A stretch of 64,000 bases of DNA. It comes from Capra hircus. Taxonomy: Eukaryota; Chordata; Mammalia; Artiodactyla; Bovidae. Location: positions 80,692,594 through 80,756,593 of the forward strand of contig NC_030808.1 of assembly GCF_001704415.2 (NCBI RefSeq), in the 5' to 3' direction. A model generated the notes under the pieces. The model did not search any database and was not told where the DNA came from. It was given only the letters and a program-made list of their open reading frames with translations. How positions within the stretch are numbered: the stretch's first letter is position 1; every line of letters begins with the position of its first letter. Below are positions 22,573-35,538 of the stretch, in pieces. Position numbers and translations under genes: made by a program.

Positions 22573-23972
22573 GTGAGTTCCCAAAGCTTGCTGGATGTCG
22601 GTTCTGGTCCTGGACTGTCACAGACCCTCAGAACATGTCCCATAGGTTCACGGTGGTCCCAAGTGTAATCCTTCTTGCCTCCATCCTGTTCCCAACATGC
22701 CCACAGCCTCACTCCCAGTAGGCTCTAATCACAGGGTCTGCCTTTCTCAGCCCGGCCAGGGAGTCCTGGGGTCTGAGACCTAGAGGCCCAGTGGACTCAG
22801 GGCTGCAGTCCTTTCCTGCCCTCAGCCCTCTCCCCACCATCACCTTTCAATTTCTTCTTTTTCAAGAAATGAAGACAGGTGCTACCCATTCAGGGAAAGA
22901 AGATGCTATGGGGATAGAGGCAATGTCCCAAGCCTGGTAAAAGTCTGGGAACTGAAGACCACAGGGCTGAGGGGTCTGCGGTTGAGGCCAGAGGTGACCA
23001 GACATCATCAGCTCACCTGCCTCAACTTTCAAGGAGCCAGTTCAGGCACTCAGGGCCAGCTTCCCAAGGGTGCGACCTGCACAGTCACTCAGAAGGTTCC
23101 TCATTTAATGCTCTTCTGTGACTGTCTTAAAATTCTTGATAAATTTTTTTTAGCAAAGGGCCCTTTATGTGCATTTTGAACACTCAAATTACATAGCTGA
23201 TCCTGTTGGTGCACTTGCATTTTAACTCTCCCAGGACTTGCAGCAGCCTGCCTCAGACACAGCCTGTGGGCTTCACTTACTGGTTGATAAGCTGCCCACT
23301 TCTCATTCCCCACCCTGCTTCTGCTGGGCTGCTCTCCTGAGGTCTTCTCACTTCTAAGAAAAGATCCACCTGCAAGCCCAAACTTCTATGCACATCTGCT
23401 GTCTCTGCTCTGCGGGACCTCAGGCCCTTGGGGCCCCTTGCCCATAGTTCTGTTACCAACACCCATACCCCTTCCCATGGAATTCAGGCCAGTGGTCTTG
23501 TTTTCACTTGAGAAAAACAAGTGAAAGGCAGTCAGAGTTGGGCCGGGATGGGCTCTTGCTGGGCCACCAGCGTTGTCCCTGAGCTTGCAGCAGTGGTCAA
23601 GTGGGGCCCAGGCATCCCTTGGAGGAGGAGCATTTGGCCTGAAGCAGTGTGGGAAAGCCCCACCACTCCCTGCGGAAGAGAGCCTGCACTCACGGGGAGT
23701 TTTCACAATCAAATTGCAAAGCCAGAGATTCTGTGCTTCTCTTTAACTCATCTGCCTGCCTCTCCCCAGCGGTTGCTGGGTTACCAACCCCAGGCTGGGA
23801 GGAGCCGGCCCAGCTAATCCCCTGAACTTCTAGCCAGCTCAGTCAGAGGGCAGAGAGGCCCAGGAATGTGGGACACGTGTCCCCAGGTGGTACCACCTCC
23901 ACCTGGGAAAGTCTGAGAAGCCTGCCTTCCTCTATGGACACGTAAATCCATGGCCAGAAACTCTACAGCAAA
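22573..23972. other. Intron after exon A, nothing recognised
   Basis: GC-moderate unique sequence with many short overlapping frames on both strands. None carries a motif I recognise. Confidence 0.45.
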
Positions 23973-24028
23973 GGGGGCGGGGGCGGGGGTGGGGGTGTGG
24001 GGGTGGGCTGGACTGGGCTGGAAACTGG
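23973..24028 (+). other. G-rich run with quadruplex-forming pattern
   Basis: At least five runs of four or more G follow each other with one- to two-base loops (gggggcgggggcgggggt, then gggggtgtgggggtggg), ending in ggctggactgggctgg. It lies on the sense strand of the DGKG transcript, about 1.4 kb after the exon A donor. Confidence 0.75.
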
Positions 24029-24829
24029 ACGTGGCTGGAGCTCTGTGTGCATTTTTCCTGTTGGCATGATCATCTGGGGTGTCTTTAAATATACCCCAAG
24101 TGAGGGACAGCCCTGGCCTAACCACTGCCAGCTGCAGACACACAGCGACTGCTTGTTCTCCCTGCAGCTGGCCTTGAAACTGTGCCCAGAATAGAGCAAC
24201 TCAGCTCCCCTGCCTCGGTGGGCTCCGCCCTCCCAGCTCCCAACTCCCAGCTTCCAGCCCACAGCATCATGGGCCCCTCTGAGTCCAGTGCACAGCGGCT
24301 CGTCCTCAATTGCAGAGGGTGGCCTGCAGAGGGTGGCCTCTGGAGGAGGTGGGGGTGTTCGCACTGTGGGTTGTTGGGGGCTTTCAGCAGCACTTCTTGT
24401 TTTCCTTAGCTCCCCATCATGAGTCTTTTTAGTATTTATTCCTCAGGCTAAGGATGGGGGGTGGGGGTGCATCTGACAGGCAGCTTCTGTTCTGACAGCC
24501 TGCAAGATTGTGGCAGGCATCCTTTTGTATCCAGGGAGCGGAGGGGAGACGATCCTGGGTCTTATGATACAGAGGAGACCAGAGAGACAGAGGGGAAGGC
24601 GTGTGAATAACAGATGTTAGGAGGCTGTGGGGCAGCCCAGGTAGATGTGAGTGCATCAGGGGCCTTGGGAAGGACAATAACAGAAGGTATGTTAAGTGAC
24701 CTTCTCCAAGTGGCGGCTGCACATAACAGCCCAGGCCTGGGAGGACCAGCACGCTCATCAGTTCAAGGTCAGAGCCTGAGAATACACAGATATTTATACT
24801 ATGTACCACCATTTTCAAAGCCCCACCAC
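24029..24829. other. Intron, nothing recognised
   Basis: Short overlapping frames on both strands; no family or motif recognised. Confidence 0.4.
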
Positions 24830-25140
24830 AGCCTTTATTGCAGAGTCACACAACAACCAGTGAGCTAAGTAGGCCCGGTATTCTTATCCCCACATCACGG
24901 AAAGCAAGCTAAGGCACGGAGGGCTAGAAAGATAAACAGAAGGGAGAGAGAAGTAACAAGGGGAGAGGAGAAAATCACACTCTGACTGCCTACTGTAGCG
25001 TGTCCTCATTTGATTCCATCACCCAGCAAAGCAAGTATGATCACATTTTTTTAAATGAGGAAACTGAGGCTCAGACACACTAAGTAATTTGACCAAGGTT
25101 TCATTGCTGGAAACGTGTAAGAGTCTAGGCCTTCCTAGAC
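24830..25140 (-). repeat. One or two MIR SINE copies
   Basis: A weak copy at 24830-24930 (attcttatccccacatcacg, gctaaggcacggagggc) and a clearer one at 24995-25140 (aaatgaggaaactgaggctc, taatttgaccaaggtttcat). Confidence 0.7.
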
Positions 25141-25429
25141 CTCCTGGAAAGGACTTTAGCTTGGAACCCAATAAACAGATTGACCTAACAAGTGCTAGGA
25201 GCTTGCTGAATTTTTCAGCTCGGATACACTGTTTCTTCCTCCTTTACTGAATGTACGGCTGCTTGGTTCTGTCTCAGCTGCAGCAGCTGGGCAGGGCTGC
25301 TGGGAAATGCTTTAGGAGAACAGAGGGCACAGTCCTACTGCTTGCTCATTTGAGGAAGAAGGCATGGACAGGAGGAGTCAGGGAGGAAAACCGCCTTAAA
25401 GTTTACCAGAGGTCTTCCCAAACAGCATC

Positions 25430-25540
25430 TCATTTTGATCCACAGAGTATGCAGGGAAGACATGAATATCCTTACTTTCTGGGTGAGGAAACTGAGGCTC
25501 AGAAGTTCAGCAGCTTGTGAAAGGGCACAAAGGTTAGCGG
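25430..25540 (-). repeat. MIR SINE fragment
   Basis: Reverse MIR core: gggtgaggaaactgaggctc followed by agaagttcagcagcttgtga. Confidence 0.7.
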
Positions 25541-26124
25541 TTCAGGAGAATAGATCAGAAAGTCTATTTCATTCTGTGTCTATGTGTCACCTCGGTAACA
25601 TTTGGATGGTGAAACTTACAGCTAAAATGAGTTTTATGCGGAAGTTCTGCACTGAAAGTCTCTCACAAGGAATACAGCCTGTTTTTCAGAGACTTGTAGA
25701 GTATTGGAAACTAGGAGAATTTGGTCCCTTCTCTGAAATAAAGTTTACAGCCCAGTTGAGAGAACAAACATGAGCTGGTTAATATAATACTCACTTAACT
25801 AGTGCTAAGAAAACTTGATCCTGGGGCCTTGAGGACCCATGTAAGCAATCACCCTGGACACGGTTTTGGGGTCAGAGACTAAGGCCAGAGAGAAGATGAT
25901 TGCAGATCTACTGGTCACCTGCAGACACTTGGTCAAGGCCAGTGTGGTGGGGTGGGGTTGCTCAGTGAAAGGGGCTTGGCTTGGACAGGCATCAGCCCTC
26001 TTCATGGAACTGTTGTCTGGGCTTCAGTGTTCTCGTCTATAAAATGGGGGAAAGGGGTTAGTCTACTTCCCAAGGCTATTGATTAACGTTTTCAGATTTT
26101 TTTTTTTAAGTAACTGGCAATGGT
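25541..26124. other. Intron, nothing recognised
   Basis: Unique sequence with a T run near 26098-26108. Confidence 0.4.
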
Positions 26125-26305
26125 GCCAAGTGCCTCACTGAATCCACAGAGCAGCCCCAAGTGGCAGGTATCACATCCCCTTTCCAGAGATGGGGATAGA
26201 AGCTGAAAAAAAGCTCCCCTGAGGTGCATGACTCTGAGTGGTCAGGTCAGGCTTCAAATTCAGATTTGCCCAAAACCCAGGAGCTTCAGGGCAGTACTGG
26301 CACAT
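26125..26305 (-). repeat. MIR-like SINE relic
   Basis: Reverse MIR order: atcacatcccctttccagag, atggggatagaagctg, then tcaaattcagatttgccca. Diverged. Confidence 0.5.
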
Positions 26306-26401
26306 CATTCTAGAGCAGAGATTCTCACCGGTATGAGGTAAATCTGATCTTCTCTTTAGTCATACACTTTATTTTAATATTTTGGGTAACACTAAAAGCA
26401 A

Positions 26402-26780
26402 GAATTGATGCTTTTGAACTGTGGTGTTGGAGAAGACTCTTGAGAGTCCCTTGGACTGCAAGGAGATCCAACCAGTCCATCCTAAAGGAGATCAGCCCTG
26501 GGTGTTCTTTGGAAGGACTGATGCTGAAGCTGAAACTCCAGTACTTTGGCCACCTCATGCGAAGAGTTGACTCATTGGAAAAGACTCTGATGCTGGGAGG
26601 GATTGGGGGCAGGAGGAAAAGGGGATGACAGAGGGTGAGATGGCTGGATGGCATCACCAACTTGATGGACATGAGTTTGAGTAAACTCCGGGAGTTGGTG
26701 ATGGACAGGGAGGCTGGCATGCCGCGATTCATGGGGTCTCAAAGAGTCGGACATGACTGAACGACTGAACTGAACTGAAA
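26402..26780 (+). mobile_element. BovB LINE, 5' truncated
   Basis: Forward BovB 3' end: gaattgatgcttttgaactg, gaaactccagtactttggcc, tgctgggagggattgggggc, then gtcggacatgactgaacgac with a (TGAAC)n tail to 26778. It is less diverged than the 19.4 kb copy. A frame of 62 codons within it is LINE remnant, not a gene. Confidence 0.93.
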
Positions 26781-26919
26781 TGCAAGTATGAGACTTTTAC
26801 ATTTATCAAGAAGAAAAGCTAAAAAAAAAAAATGCGTGCTCTAAATGCTTCCTCTGCAAGCACACAAAGCAAGCTGTGAGAGAGAGTACCCTTCCTGGGA
26901 AATGGGTGCTCTTAATTTG

Positions 26920-27123
26920 GTTGTTGTTCAGGCTTAAGTCATATTCAACTCTTTGTGACCCATGGACTATAGCCTGCCAGACTCCTCTGTCTGTGGAAAA
27001 CCAGGCAAGAATACTGGAGTGGGTTGCCACTTCCTTTTCAAGGATCTTCCTGGACCAGGGATCAAACCTGCGTCTCCTGCATTGGCAGGCAGATTCTTTA
27101 CCACTGAGCCAATTGGGGTTGCC
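26920..27123 (-). mobile_element. Bov-tA-type SINE
   Basis: Reverse-oriented: ttgttgttcaggcttaagtc, agcctgccagactcctctgt, cgtctcctgcattggcaggc and ttaccactgagccaattggg. No clear target duplication. Confidence 0.9.
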
Positions 27124-29076
27124 TCTAATTAAGAAGGCAGCCTGTCACCCACATAGTTGTCATCAGCCCTGGTGGAACAAAAGCAGTCTCTCAGGGTCTC
27201 CAAGTCTCTGACTTCCCTTCCCTTCCAAAGCCGTCCTTGATGTTTATTCTGATCTGATTGTACCTGAATAAGGAGGGGGGAGGAGAGGGAAGAACATAGT
27301 GAGTCATCTCCCCCACCCCAGGCCCAAAAGAGGCTTGCACAGGTTTTGCCATAGTTATGGTTAGGTGGAGCAAACCAGGCAGGCATCGACTTGAGCACTT
27401 ATTTTACATGCTATGGAAATTTTACTGGTTAAAAATATGAACTTCCAAAATTCCTTGATATCATATCTACTTTTAAACAATGTTCACAAGGGAAGGCTAG
27501 CCAGCTTCCCTAATATGAACCTCTGCCTGGGGAAAAGTGAGTCTAAATGTGGAGGCTGCTTCAAAAAAAAAAAATCTGTTACCCGGTGTATTTTGGGAAA
27601 CTCTGCACATCAATTTTCCCCTTTTAATTGAGGATTTTTTTTAATACAACAAAGTTTTGAGAACAGTGTATCAGATATTCCCATTTCTCCCTCACTTAGA
27701 ATTGATATTTGTCACTATTTTGTTTTATTCCCTTCAAGTATCTTTTTAACCAAAGAAATAAAAATTTATGGATGGAACTGCATTCCCCACAACCATTTTG
27801 TGCTCTGCAACTTGCCTTTTTCACTCACCATTAGTTCTCAAGATCTCTCTGTGGTGATGTTGCTGGAGCTAGCTCATTACTTTTACCTACTCTGTGCCGT
27901 GGGGCTCCAGGAATACCCCCACCCTGTGATGGGAGGAGGAGCAGAAATGGGGACCCTCAGACCCTCTCGGGGGACATGAGTGGTGAACCACTTCGGAGAG
28001 CAGTCTGACAACAAACACTGAACTGAAAATTATCTTTTAGGACGAATGACCCAGCAGGTTCTTCACATCCTAGACCTGGAGAGTTTCCTGCACAGAAGTT
28101 CACAGGGTGATGAGCACAGAGATACAGTGCAATCCTTTATTATTACAACAAAATGGAACCAACCCCAGATACCATATTATTCCAACACTTCAAAGAGAGA
28201 GAGTGAGGGCCACTGAATTATATTCTTTAAAATGGCTAATTTTGTGTCAGGTGAATTTCATCTTAATTTTTTTCAGCGTGAAGCCATATCATGAGATGGG
28301 CCCTGTCTATGAGAATCCTAAACTCTAAAACTAACCTTTAGCACAGCTACGTGTATGTAAAGAAGCAGAATAAATAATGAATCCGATTACTTTAAGATTG
28401 AGCAGATAGCTTTACCTACTCCAATCCAGCCAGGCGCCATTTGTTCAGGAGAGAAGTCAAGGACTTTACAGGTTGAGTTGCTTGGCCAACTTCACCCGGC
28501 CAGTAAGTGGCAAAAGAGAACCCATGGCTGCCTTGATATCCACTGGCAATGTTGCACACTCCTAAATTAGAGGATAGACCTTCAAGCACCTTTTCTGGCA
28601 TCATCTATATATACCTTCTGTGCTTGGGCAAGTGGAACCTTCCAGAGCTTGGAGTAATGAAGTGGGAACTAGCCAAAAGCTCAGCTCATCAACCCAGCCA
28701 CAGTGATTCCAAGGGAGATGAAATGAAAACATATTCGTGGGGAAGGGAAAGAAAGATTCATGGAGAAGAGTAGAGATGTTGAGATCTCAGAAAACAAAAG
28801 GGGGCAACCTGATCATGCACCAAACCTTCAAGTCAGAGGCTGGAATGGACACAGACGTCCTCTCCCATTTGTGGAGTCCATTCTCTTCTTCCATCAAGTC
28901 CAGGGGTTCCATCTTTCCAGGAGCATCCTCACTGTGAGACCACCCAAGGCCACACTTGCCACTTCAGATTTCTTCTTCCCTATCCTGCAGTTCTCACTGC
29001 TCCAGGTACCCGAGCCTCAGTTTCTGCCTGCTCCCTCTTAAGACAGGTGCTAAATTCTTTTGATTAGAAAAGTAAT
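27124..29076. other. Intron, little recognised
   Basis: About 2 kb. A weak reverse MIR-like patch occurs near 28440-28520 (ccaacttcacccggccagta). AT-rich 27.6-27.85 kb could be an old LINE but cannot be assigned. An A run lies at 27563-27574. Confidence 0.45.
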
Positions 29077-29266
29077 CCAAATCTATGCAACCCTGTGGAC
29101 TTTAACCTGCCAGGCTCCTCTGTCCATGGAATTCTCTAGGCAAGGATACTGGAATGGGTTGCCATTTCCTTCTCCAGGGGGACTTCCTGACCCAGGGATG
29201 GAACCTGGGTCTCCTGCATTGCAGGCAGATTCTTTACTGTCTGAGTCGCCAGGGAAGCCCCAAATC
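29077..29266 (-). mobile_element. Bov-tA-type SINE, 7 bp target-site duplication
   Basis: Reverse-oriented: atgcaaccctgtggacttta, ccaggctcctctgtccatgg, gggtctcctgcattgcaggc and tgagtcgccagggaagcc. The duplication ccaaatc is at 29077-29083 and 29260-29266. Confidence 0.9.
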
Positions 29267-30479
29267 CATGATAGAACATGTTAAACCATAGAGAGGTGGA
29301 AAGGAAAAGTAACCCACAATCTCAGCAATCAGGGATCAGTGCTATTCTAATGTTGGCCTTGTTTCAATCCTGTAATAATGTCAGCCCTTGTATCTTTAAG
29401 AGCAGGCCTCTGGAGGACCTCTTTGACTCTTTGCCTTAATCGTTACCCATTTTTAAACATAGCTCCATCCTTTCTATCTCTCTTCCTCTTTCAGCCATGC
29501 ACTGACTACAAGTTTCCTTCACAGATCCTCAAAATCTTTCAGCCTGCTGAGAAGAAATTGGCAATTTTCTCTCTAAAAATCCCATTGCTTGCCTACAGTT
29601 TGACACATAACTTTTTCTCTTAAATGACCCTCTTTTTTATTCCCTACACATACATACCCTCTATTTCACTTCAAGCCTCCATTCATCCATGTGCTTTTAT
29701 TTTCTTATTCTTTCCCATTTCTTTTGTTCTTTGTGAATTGCTTTGATTTTCTTTGTCTTCAGATTCCTGCCTTCATACACTTTGTGTCTCCCAAGTACTT
29801 TGGAATAACTTTCAGGGGTGAATTCTCATGCTTACAGTTTCACAAAGCAGATGGTGGGGGAGGGGTATATGCAGCACAGTGGATAGACGAGGCCCGGGGG
29901 TGTCTCAGGGGACCAAGCTTGGGGTCCCATGCGTGACTCAGCATGTTGGGCTAGAAGGACCTCCACTCAGGTTCCTGAGAGACCTCAAGGCTAACCTCTG
30001 CCCCAGCAAGCTTAACTTTTCTACCCGCCAAGGTCCCCTAGTGAAAGAATAACTTTCCCCAAGCTATGTCTACAAACAAATGCATCTTTTAAATAATAAC
30101 AACCTGTGAGGCCCTGTCTGTGGGAAATGTGTTATTTCTCTTAGACTTTTTAGAACATTGAAAAGAACTCATGATCTTCATCTCCACACTCAGCACATTC
30201 AGGGAGCTTGGATGAAAAGCATTCAATCTTTTCCAGCTTCTACCACTGGGTTATGAAACAGAATATTACATACACATATGTCTCCTTGGCTTTAGTGGAC
30301 TAGTCTGGTTATCTGTCTTAGTGAGGTCATAAACATGCTGATCCTAGTATTCTACAGAAGAGGAATTAAGAAAAGAGAAGAAATGACTCAGGAAGGATAT
30401 ATAATCTAACAAAGGACCAGTGAAATACTGTGTACACATACACATTACATGCAAGTCCATTGGAATCCACAAATTAATA
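29267..30479. other. Intron, nothing recognised
   Basis: Pyrimidine-rich between 29.4 and 29.8 kb, giving open frames rich in Phe, Leu and Ser that look like composition effects. Confidence 0.4.
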
Positions 30480-30700
30480 GCAGCAGCCACTTTACTAAGC
30501 ACTCACCTTGCAACAAGCTCTATATCCTGGCACTTTCCTACACTGGCTTGTTTAATCCTCATAACAACTCTGCATGGTGTGCATTATGTACACAAGGAAA
30601 CTAAGTCTCCTTAAGATAAGTACTCCAAGATCAGATGAGTTCCAAGCCCATGTGCCCCAAGCACAGCTCTCCCTGTCGAATCTACCTCTGCTTTTCCCCT
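30480..30700 (-). repeat. MIR SINE
   Basis: Reverse MIR: tttactaagcactcaccttg, tggcttgtttaatcctcata, acaactctgcatggtgtgc and cacaaggaaactaagtctcc. Confidence 0.75.
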
Positions 30701-32734
30701 CAGGTGTATATCAGCTGAGTTGGTGGTATGGCTCCCCTTCAGGACTTGGCCTATCTATTAGGCAAAGACTCATCTTATTCACCCTGTATCCCCAATACCT
30801 GAAATGAAATCATTGCTCTCTAGTTTTTGATTGCACAATTTCAACCAAAGTGTGAAAAAAAATCCCATAATGAATGTGAACACTAACAGATTACTACTTG
30901 ACAAGACTCAAGTGATACCTTTGTGTTGGACGTCCCCAAAGTAAAAGGGACCCACTTTGCTCCGTCTTTAAGACAGAATGGGCTTGCAGCCTGGCACTCA
31001 GGCCTTCTTCTAACCATCGGGTGAGTGGGAAGACCTCCCACACCCATCTTTGAGCTGTTGCTGGGACCTTTGAAAGCAACTGAGGGTCTGGGACAACTGT
31101 GAACCCAGGACAGGAAATGCCAGAGTTCTCCCACCTCTTTCCCACCAAGGAGAGTGAAGACAGTGAGTGGGCAGAGCCCACATGGCAGCAAGGGTACAGG
31201 GCTGCTCGGGGGTCAGAGGAAGTGACTCCAAAAGGCAGAAGAAGGCGTCTCCACCCTGAGCCCACTCTGGTGGCCCAGAAGTCTACCTGCCCTGAGCCTT
31301 GCCAGCCCCTATAGCTATCAGCCCTGTTCTGTCTGCAGGCGAGTCTGACCCTTCAGAAAGCCCCATCCACCCCAGGTTGGTCTGAGCGCCCCAGACAGAC
31401 CGCAGACCTATTAAACTGCATCCAGAGCAAGAATGCCTCAACACACTAGGTTGTTTTTTTCTTTCCTTTTTTTTTTTTTTTAACTTGGGGAGGGTGGAGC
31501 AGTGGATAGGAAATAGCTTTGCCCTCTATCCAAATCTGAGGCAACCCACCACTGTGAGCTCTGAGAAACAGCAGTTTTGTTTTGGAAACTGGCACCCAGG
31601 GCAGGCTTGCTCCTGGAAATGAATTTGGTTCTCCCCTCAGCTGCAGTGTTCTACTTCCAGCCTCCCTGCCAACACCCCCTTCCAGCTGCCCCTCTCAAAG
31701 GCACCATTGTGCCTGCCTGGCACAGCAACAGAGGAGGGCTGAAGAGGAAGCAAACATTTTCTGCCCATGGGATGTTCTTAAGCAGGTTGTGTGTACATGG
31801 CTTCAATGCTGCATTCCTGGAGCCCACACAGACCCGCCAAAACACCATCGTCCCCGTCACAGATGGCAGGCACTTTCCAGTCTAACTGGCCTGCCACCGC
31901 TCCCCGTCAGAGAAGGCAGGGCAGGCAGCTAGATGGACACGGGCAGCAAGAGGGGGACCACGATGCCACTTTATCAGCACAGCATTGTAGCCTGCCAAAG
32001 CAAGGCTGAGCAGAGACTGAATCTCTGAACTGGAAAGGGATTTGGTCCCGTGTACCACTCAACAAAAAGATCCATTCTGGCACATTCTGATAAGTACACA
32101 TCTAGCCTTTTCCTGAATACTCCAAGGAAAGGAAGCTTACTACTTTGCCAGAAACCTGTCCATTGCTGGAAATCGCTTTCAGAAAGTTTTCTTCCCAATG
32201 TTGAACAAGGATGAACGTCCCTTTCATTGCCATATCCTTCCCTCATCAGCCCTCAGCACAGTTCTTGGAACAAAATAGGTGCACAATAAGTGTTTGTGGG
32301 ATGCATGACTGAATTCCCCATCCTTTGGGCCTGTTCCACTCTCTGGGAGCATACAGAACATACCTTCCTGCTCCTCCACATGACTACCCTTCATAGGGGT
32401 GCAATCTATCTTCCATGTCTCCTGTTAATCTTCACTGAGCTAAATATCCCCAGTTCCTTTTATGGCTCGATGTATAGGTCCCTGACTATCCTGACCTGCC
32501 TTCTCTTGATAGAATCCATTTTTTCCAGTCTCCTTAAAATGAAGAATCAAATCCCTTATATTTTATATATCCTTCCCAAAAGTAATCTCATAGGTAACAA
32601 AGCATGAAATTAACAGGTTTCAGGTACATGCTCCATAAGCTAGACTGTCTTTTTGATCTCGTCATTTGCATCTTCGCAGGAAACCTGTAAGTTCATGAAG
32701 CCCACCACAAACCTGATTAAAATGGGAAACGTCA
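30701..32734. other. Intron, nothing firmly recognised
   Basis: About 2 kb with a long T run at 31455-31482 and a likely MIR 3' tail at 32245-32310 (caataagtgtttgtgggatg). Frames of 70-123 codons at 30.9-31.3 kb occur antisense to one another and are not supported as genes. Confidence 0.45.
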
Positions 32735-32885
32735 CTAAGTGAGTGTTTCCTCATCTGTAAAAAAAAAAAAAAAAAAGATACAAACACCAAACTTGCAGGG
32801 CTCTAAGGATTAGACATAAAATATATGAAGTGCCTGGTTCATAAGAATTACTCAATAAATGATTATCTATCAATATTATCACATA
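32735..32885 (+). repeat. MIR SINE with internal A run
   Basis: Forward MIR 3' half: gtttcctcatctgtaa, an A18 run at 32759-32776, ctctaaggattagacataaa, then gaattactcaataaatgatt. Confidence 0.7.
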
Positions 32886-34374
32886 ACATGTATATATTAG
32901 TATCTAACTGCCCACAACAGATCTTAGATTCTAAAATGAATGAAATAAATAAATTAAAACAGTTCCTCTGGATTGCAGGGGAAGCCACTCCAGCTACATG
33001 CCAGGCTAAATTTTTTTAATGTAGATATTAGTGGACTGTCTCTCTAGTAATGTTGTCACCTCTCATCAACCCCACTCAATTTCTTTCCTTTTCTTCCCTC
33101 AGGACCCACATCAGATTATGGACACTAAAAACATTCTCCCTAGTTCTTCTCTAGGGGAAAAAGACAGCATGGTTGCCCTGATTGCTCTTCTTTCACTCTC
33201 AATAAATTTCTCTGTTCTGGCCATAGGCCCTACAGATATGCAGATGTCTACTGCCTTCTCAGTGGTGTGCTGAGGCCAGCTTGCCTGCTGGCACATCTCT
33301 CCTTAGCTCTGCCTTTAGGGATGTCATGTTGGTAGCTTCAGATTGGCCATTGTGGGAGAATTTACACCATGAAACACCACAATCACAGCTTTTTTTTTTA
33401 TCCTGGAGATCCTGTTAAACATTTAGCAGCACACCACTGCCTCTAGCACTGACTGGAGAGATCCCTTGAGGACCCATTTCCACTCCTTCCCCAGGGTCTA
33501 GCACTGAGTAAGTAGGGCCCCATCATTCTTGTCTTCTGTCTCTTAACATTTCTCTCACATACATCGTGCCCCATGTGTCCTATGCTTACTACTAGCTGTT
33601 AGATATAGGTTTCTCTTAGCTGTGATCAGAGGACCACTTCTTGAAGTCTTGGATTAAGCTTCCAGATTTCTCCCTAATATGGATACTCAATCCACTTTCA
33701 CTGGTCAATATATTCATCCTGGGAAGTTGTAGAAACTCATCTGGAAGGAAAGACCCTTTGCCAGGTTTCTTTAACACCTTGGTTTTCATTTGGGGATCTC
33801 TCCACAAATGAATTCTTCCAGTTTAAAAAAGTTATGTTGGACTTCGGAAATGGGTAATACATGCCAGAACTATGGAGAACACAGAGCCAGGTAGCATGTG
33901 GTCCCTCCCCTCTGGGAGCTTAACATCTCCTGGGGACAGGTACATATGCCTGATGCATGGCAGAATACGTATTAAATATACAACAGAAAAAGCAAGGAAA
34001 ATTCAGAGGAGGGGAAGATCAGCTTCTATCTAGAGCAGTTGCCTCTATAGGAAAGGCCTCATAGGAGGAGTTTAGTTTTTGAAAGGGTAGGATTTTCACA
34101 GGCATAAAAGAGCTGCATGGCAGTTCAGACAGTGAGTACAACAGAAAAAGCAAGTAGGCCCAACTCTGTGACCCACATATATGGCCCTAGTTAAGCCCTA
34201 GCTCTTGCAAGAGACAGCTGTGTGATCTAGGAAAGTTACTTACCAACTCTAGGGCTAATTGTTCTCATCATGGTGATAAGATATTAACAAACCAAATGTT
34301 CCATCTGGCTTTGCCATTCTAAGATTCTGTGCGTTGGCCCTCTTTCAGCTGCTAAAATTCCTCTTTACAAAGTC
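32886..34374. other. Intron, nothing firmly recognised
   Basis: Unique-looking AT-moderate sequence; an L2-like patch may lie at 33.4-33.6 kb. No coding signal. Confidence 0.4.
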
Positions 34375-34562
34375 ACTCCTGACCCCTTAGTTGCCAGACT
34401 ACATGACCAAAGGTCTGATTCCAGATCTGCTCACTCCTGATTAGCTATGTGACGTTGGACCATTCCTTTTACCTCCTTAACCTCCATTTTTCTCATCTAT
34501 AAAATGAGGTAATTAGACTGAATGATCTCTCAAAACACTTCAGATCTTTGATTCCGTGAGAA
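34375..34562 (+). repeat. MIR SINE
   Basis: Forward MIR: ctgattagctatgtgacgtt, ccttaacctccatttttctc and atctataaaatgaggtaatt, then the 3' extension gatctctcaaaacacttcag. Confidence 0.85.
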
Positions 34563-34703
34563 CACAGATGCAGAGACGAGAGAGAGAGATCCTTTTATGG
34601 CATTTGTAGACTTAGACGAAGAGTGTAGAAAGGCTGCTAGGGTGTCCACAAGGATATCCTACCACTGAGGGACCGTGATATGGGTCCAGACAAGGATCGT
34701 CAT

Positions 34704-34848
34704 CCACTGACTGTGCTGTGCTAAGTCGCTTCAGTCATGTCCAACTCTGCCACCCTATGGACTATATAGCCTGCCAGGCTCCTCTGTCCATGGGATTCTC
34801 CAAGCAAGAATACTGGAGTGGGTTGTCGTGCCCTCCTCTACCCACTGA
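34704..34848 (-). mobile_element. Bov-A2-type SINE, 7 bp target-site duplication
   Basis: Reverse-oriented: gctaagtcgcttcagtcatg, cctgccaggctcctctgtcc, gcaagaatactggagtgggt. The duplication ccactga is at 34704-34710 and 34842-34848. Confidence 0.9.
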
Positions 34849-35097
34849 TCAAGAACTCTAGAACGAAAGATTCAAGCTGACAACACCTGAACCCACTAAC
34901 TAACATGAACATCACCAAAAAGTGAGACCAGCAAATTATGTGCCTGTTGATGAGATGCAATAGAAACTACGTTGATAGAGTAATCTTGCTAAAACGTCCA
35001 TCCTGAATTTGATCAGCCCTGCAGATAGGCTGGAATATGTTTAAAAGATACCTCAGAGGTGCAATAGGCAAAATCCAAAATCTGGAAACGCTACACA

Positions 35098-35257
35098 GCC
35101 TTCTGTCTCAAAGTGTGGTCCACCACACCCAGCATCATTATCACCAGATAATGATGCAGACATGCAGTCTCAGGCCACCTCAGATGTCCTGAATCAAAAT
35201 CTGCATTTAAATCATCCTGAAGTGATTTGTATGCACATTAAAGTTTGAGAAGCACTG
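35098..35257 (+). repeat. MER5A-type hAT relic
   Basis: The order ctcaaagtgtggtccacc, agtctcaggccacctcag, ctgaatcaaaatctgcattt and aaagtttgagaagcactg matches MER5A, with remains of both terminal inverted repeats. Confidence 0.8.
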
Positions 35258-35538
35258 CTGTATGGGACAAAAGACCCATTTCCCCCAGTAAATATTACAA
35301 GGCAAGGAAAAAAAAAAAGAACAAGGAGTTTATAGATCAGAAGAAACCTAAAAGACATATCAGCCAAGTTCAACCTGTAGACCTTTCAGACAAACCAGTT
35401 ATTTTTTTAAATGAGACTCTTGAGGAAATTTGAACAACTACTGGGTATTTATCAATATTAAAAAATTATTGTTACATTTAAAAAGTGATCAGAGAATTGG
35501 GGTAATTCCTTTTTAAGAATCTTATCATTTAAAGATAC

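Noticed and set aside
22483..22668. Single open frame starting at the ATG of exon A
   Set aside because: Only the first 30 codons match DGK; the rest lies beyond a near-consensus donor and is intron.
26395..26790. Target duplication for the 26.4 kb BovB fragment
   Set aside because: Only gcaag agrees on both sides, too short to claim.
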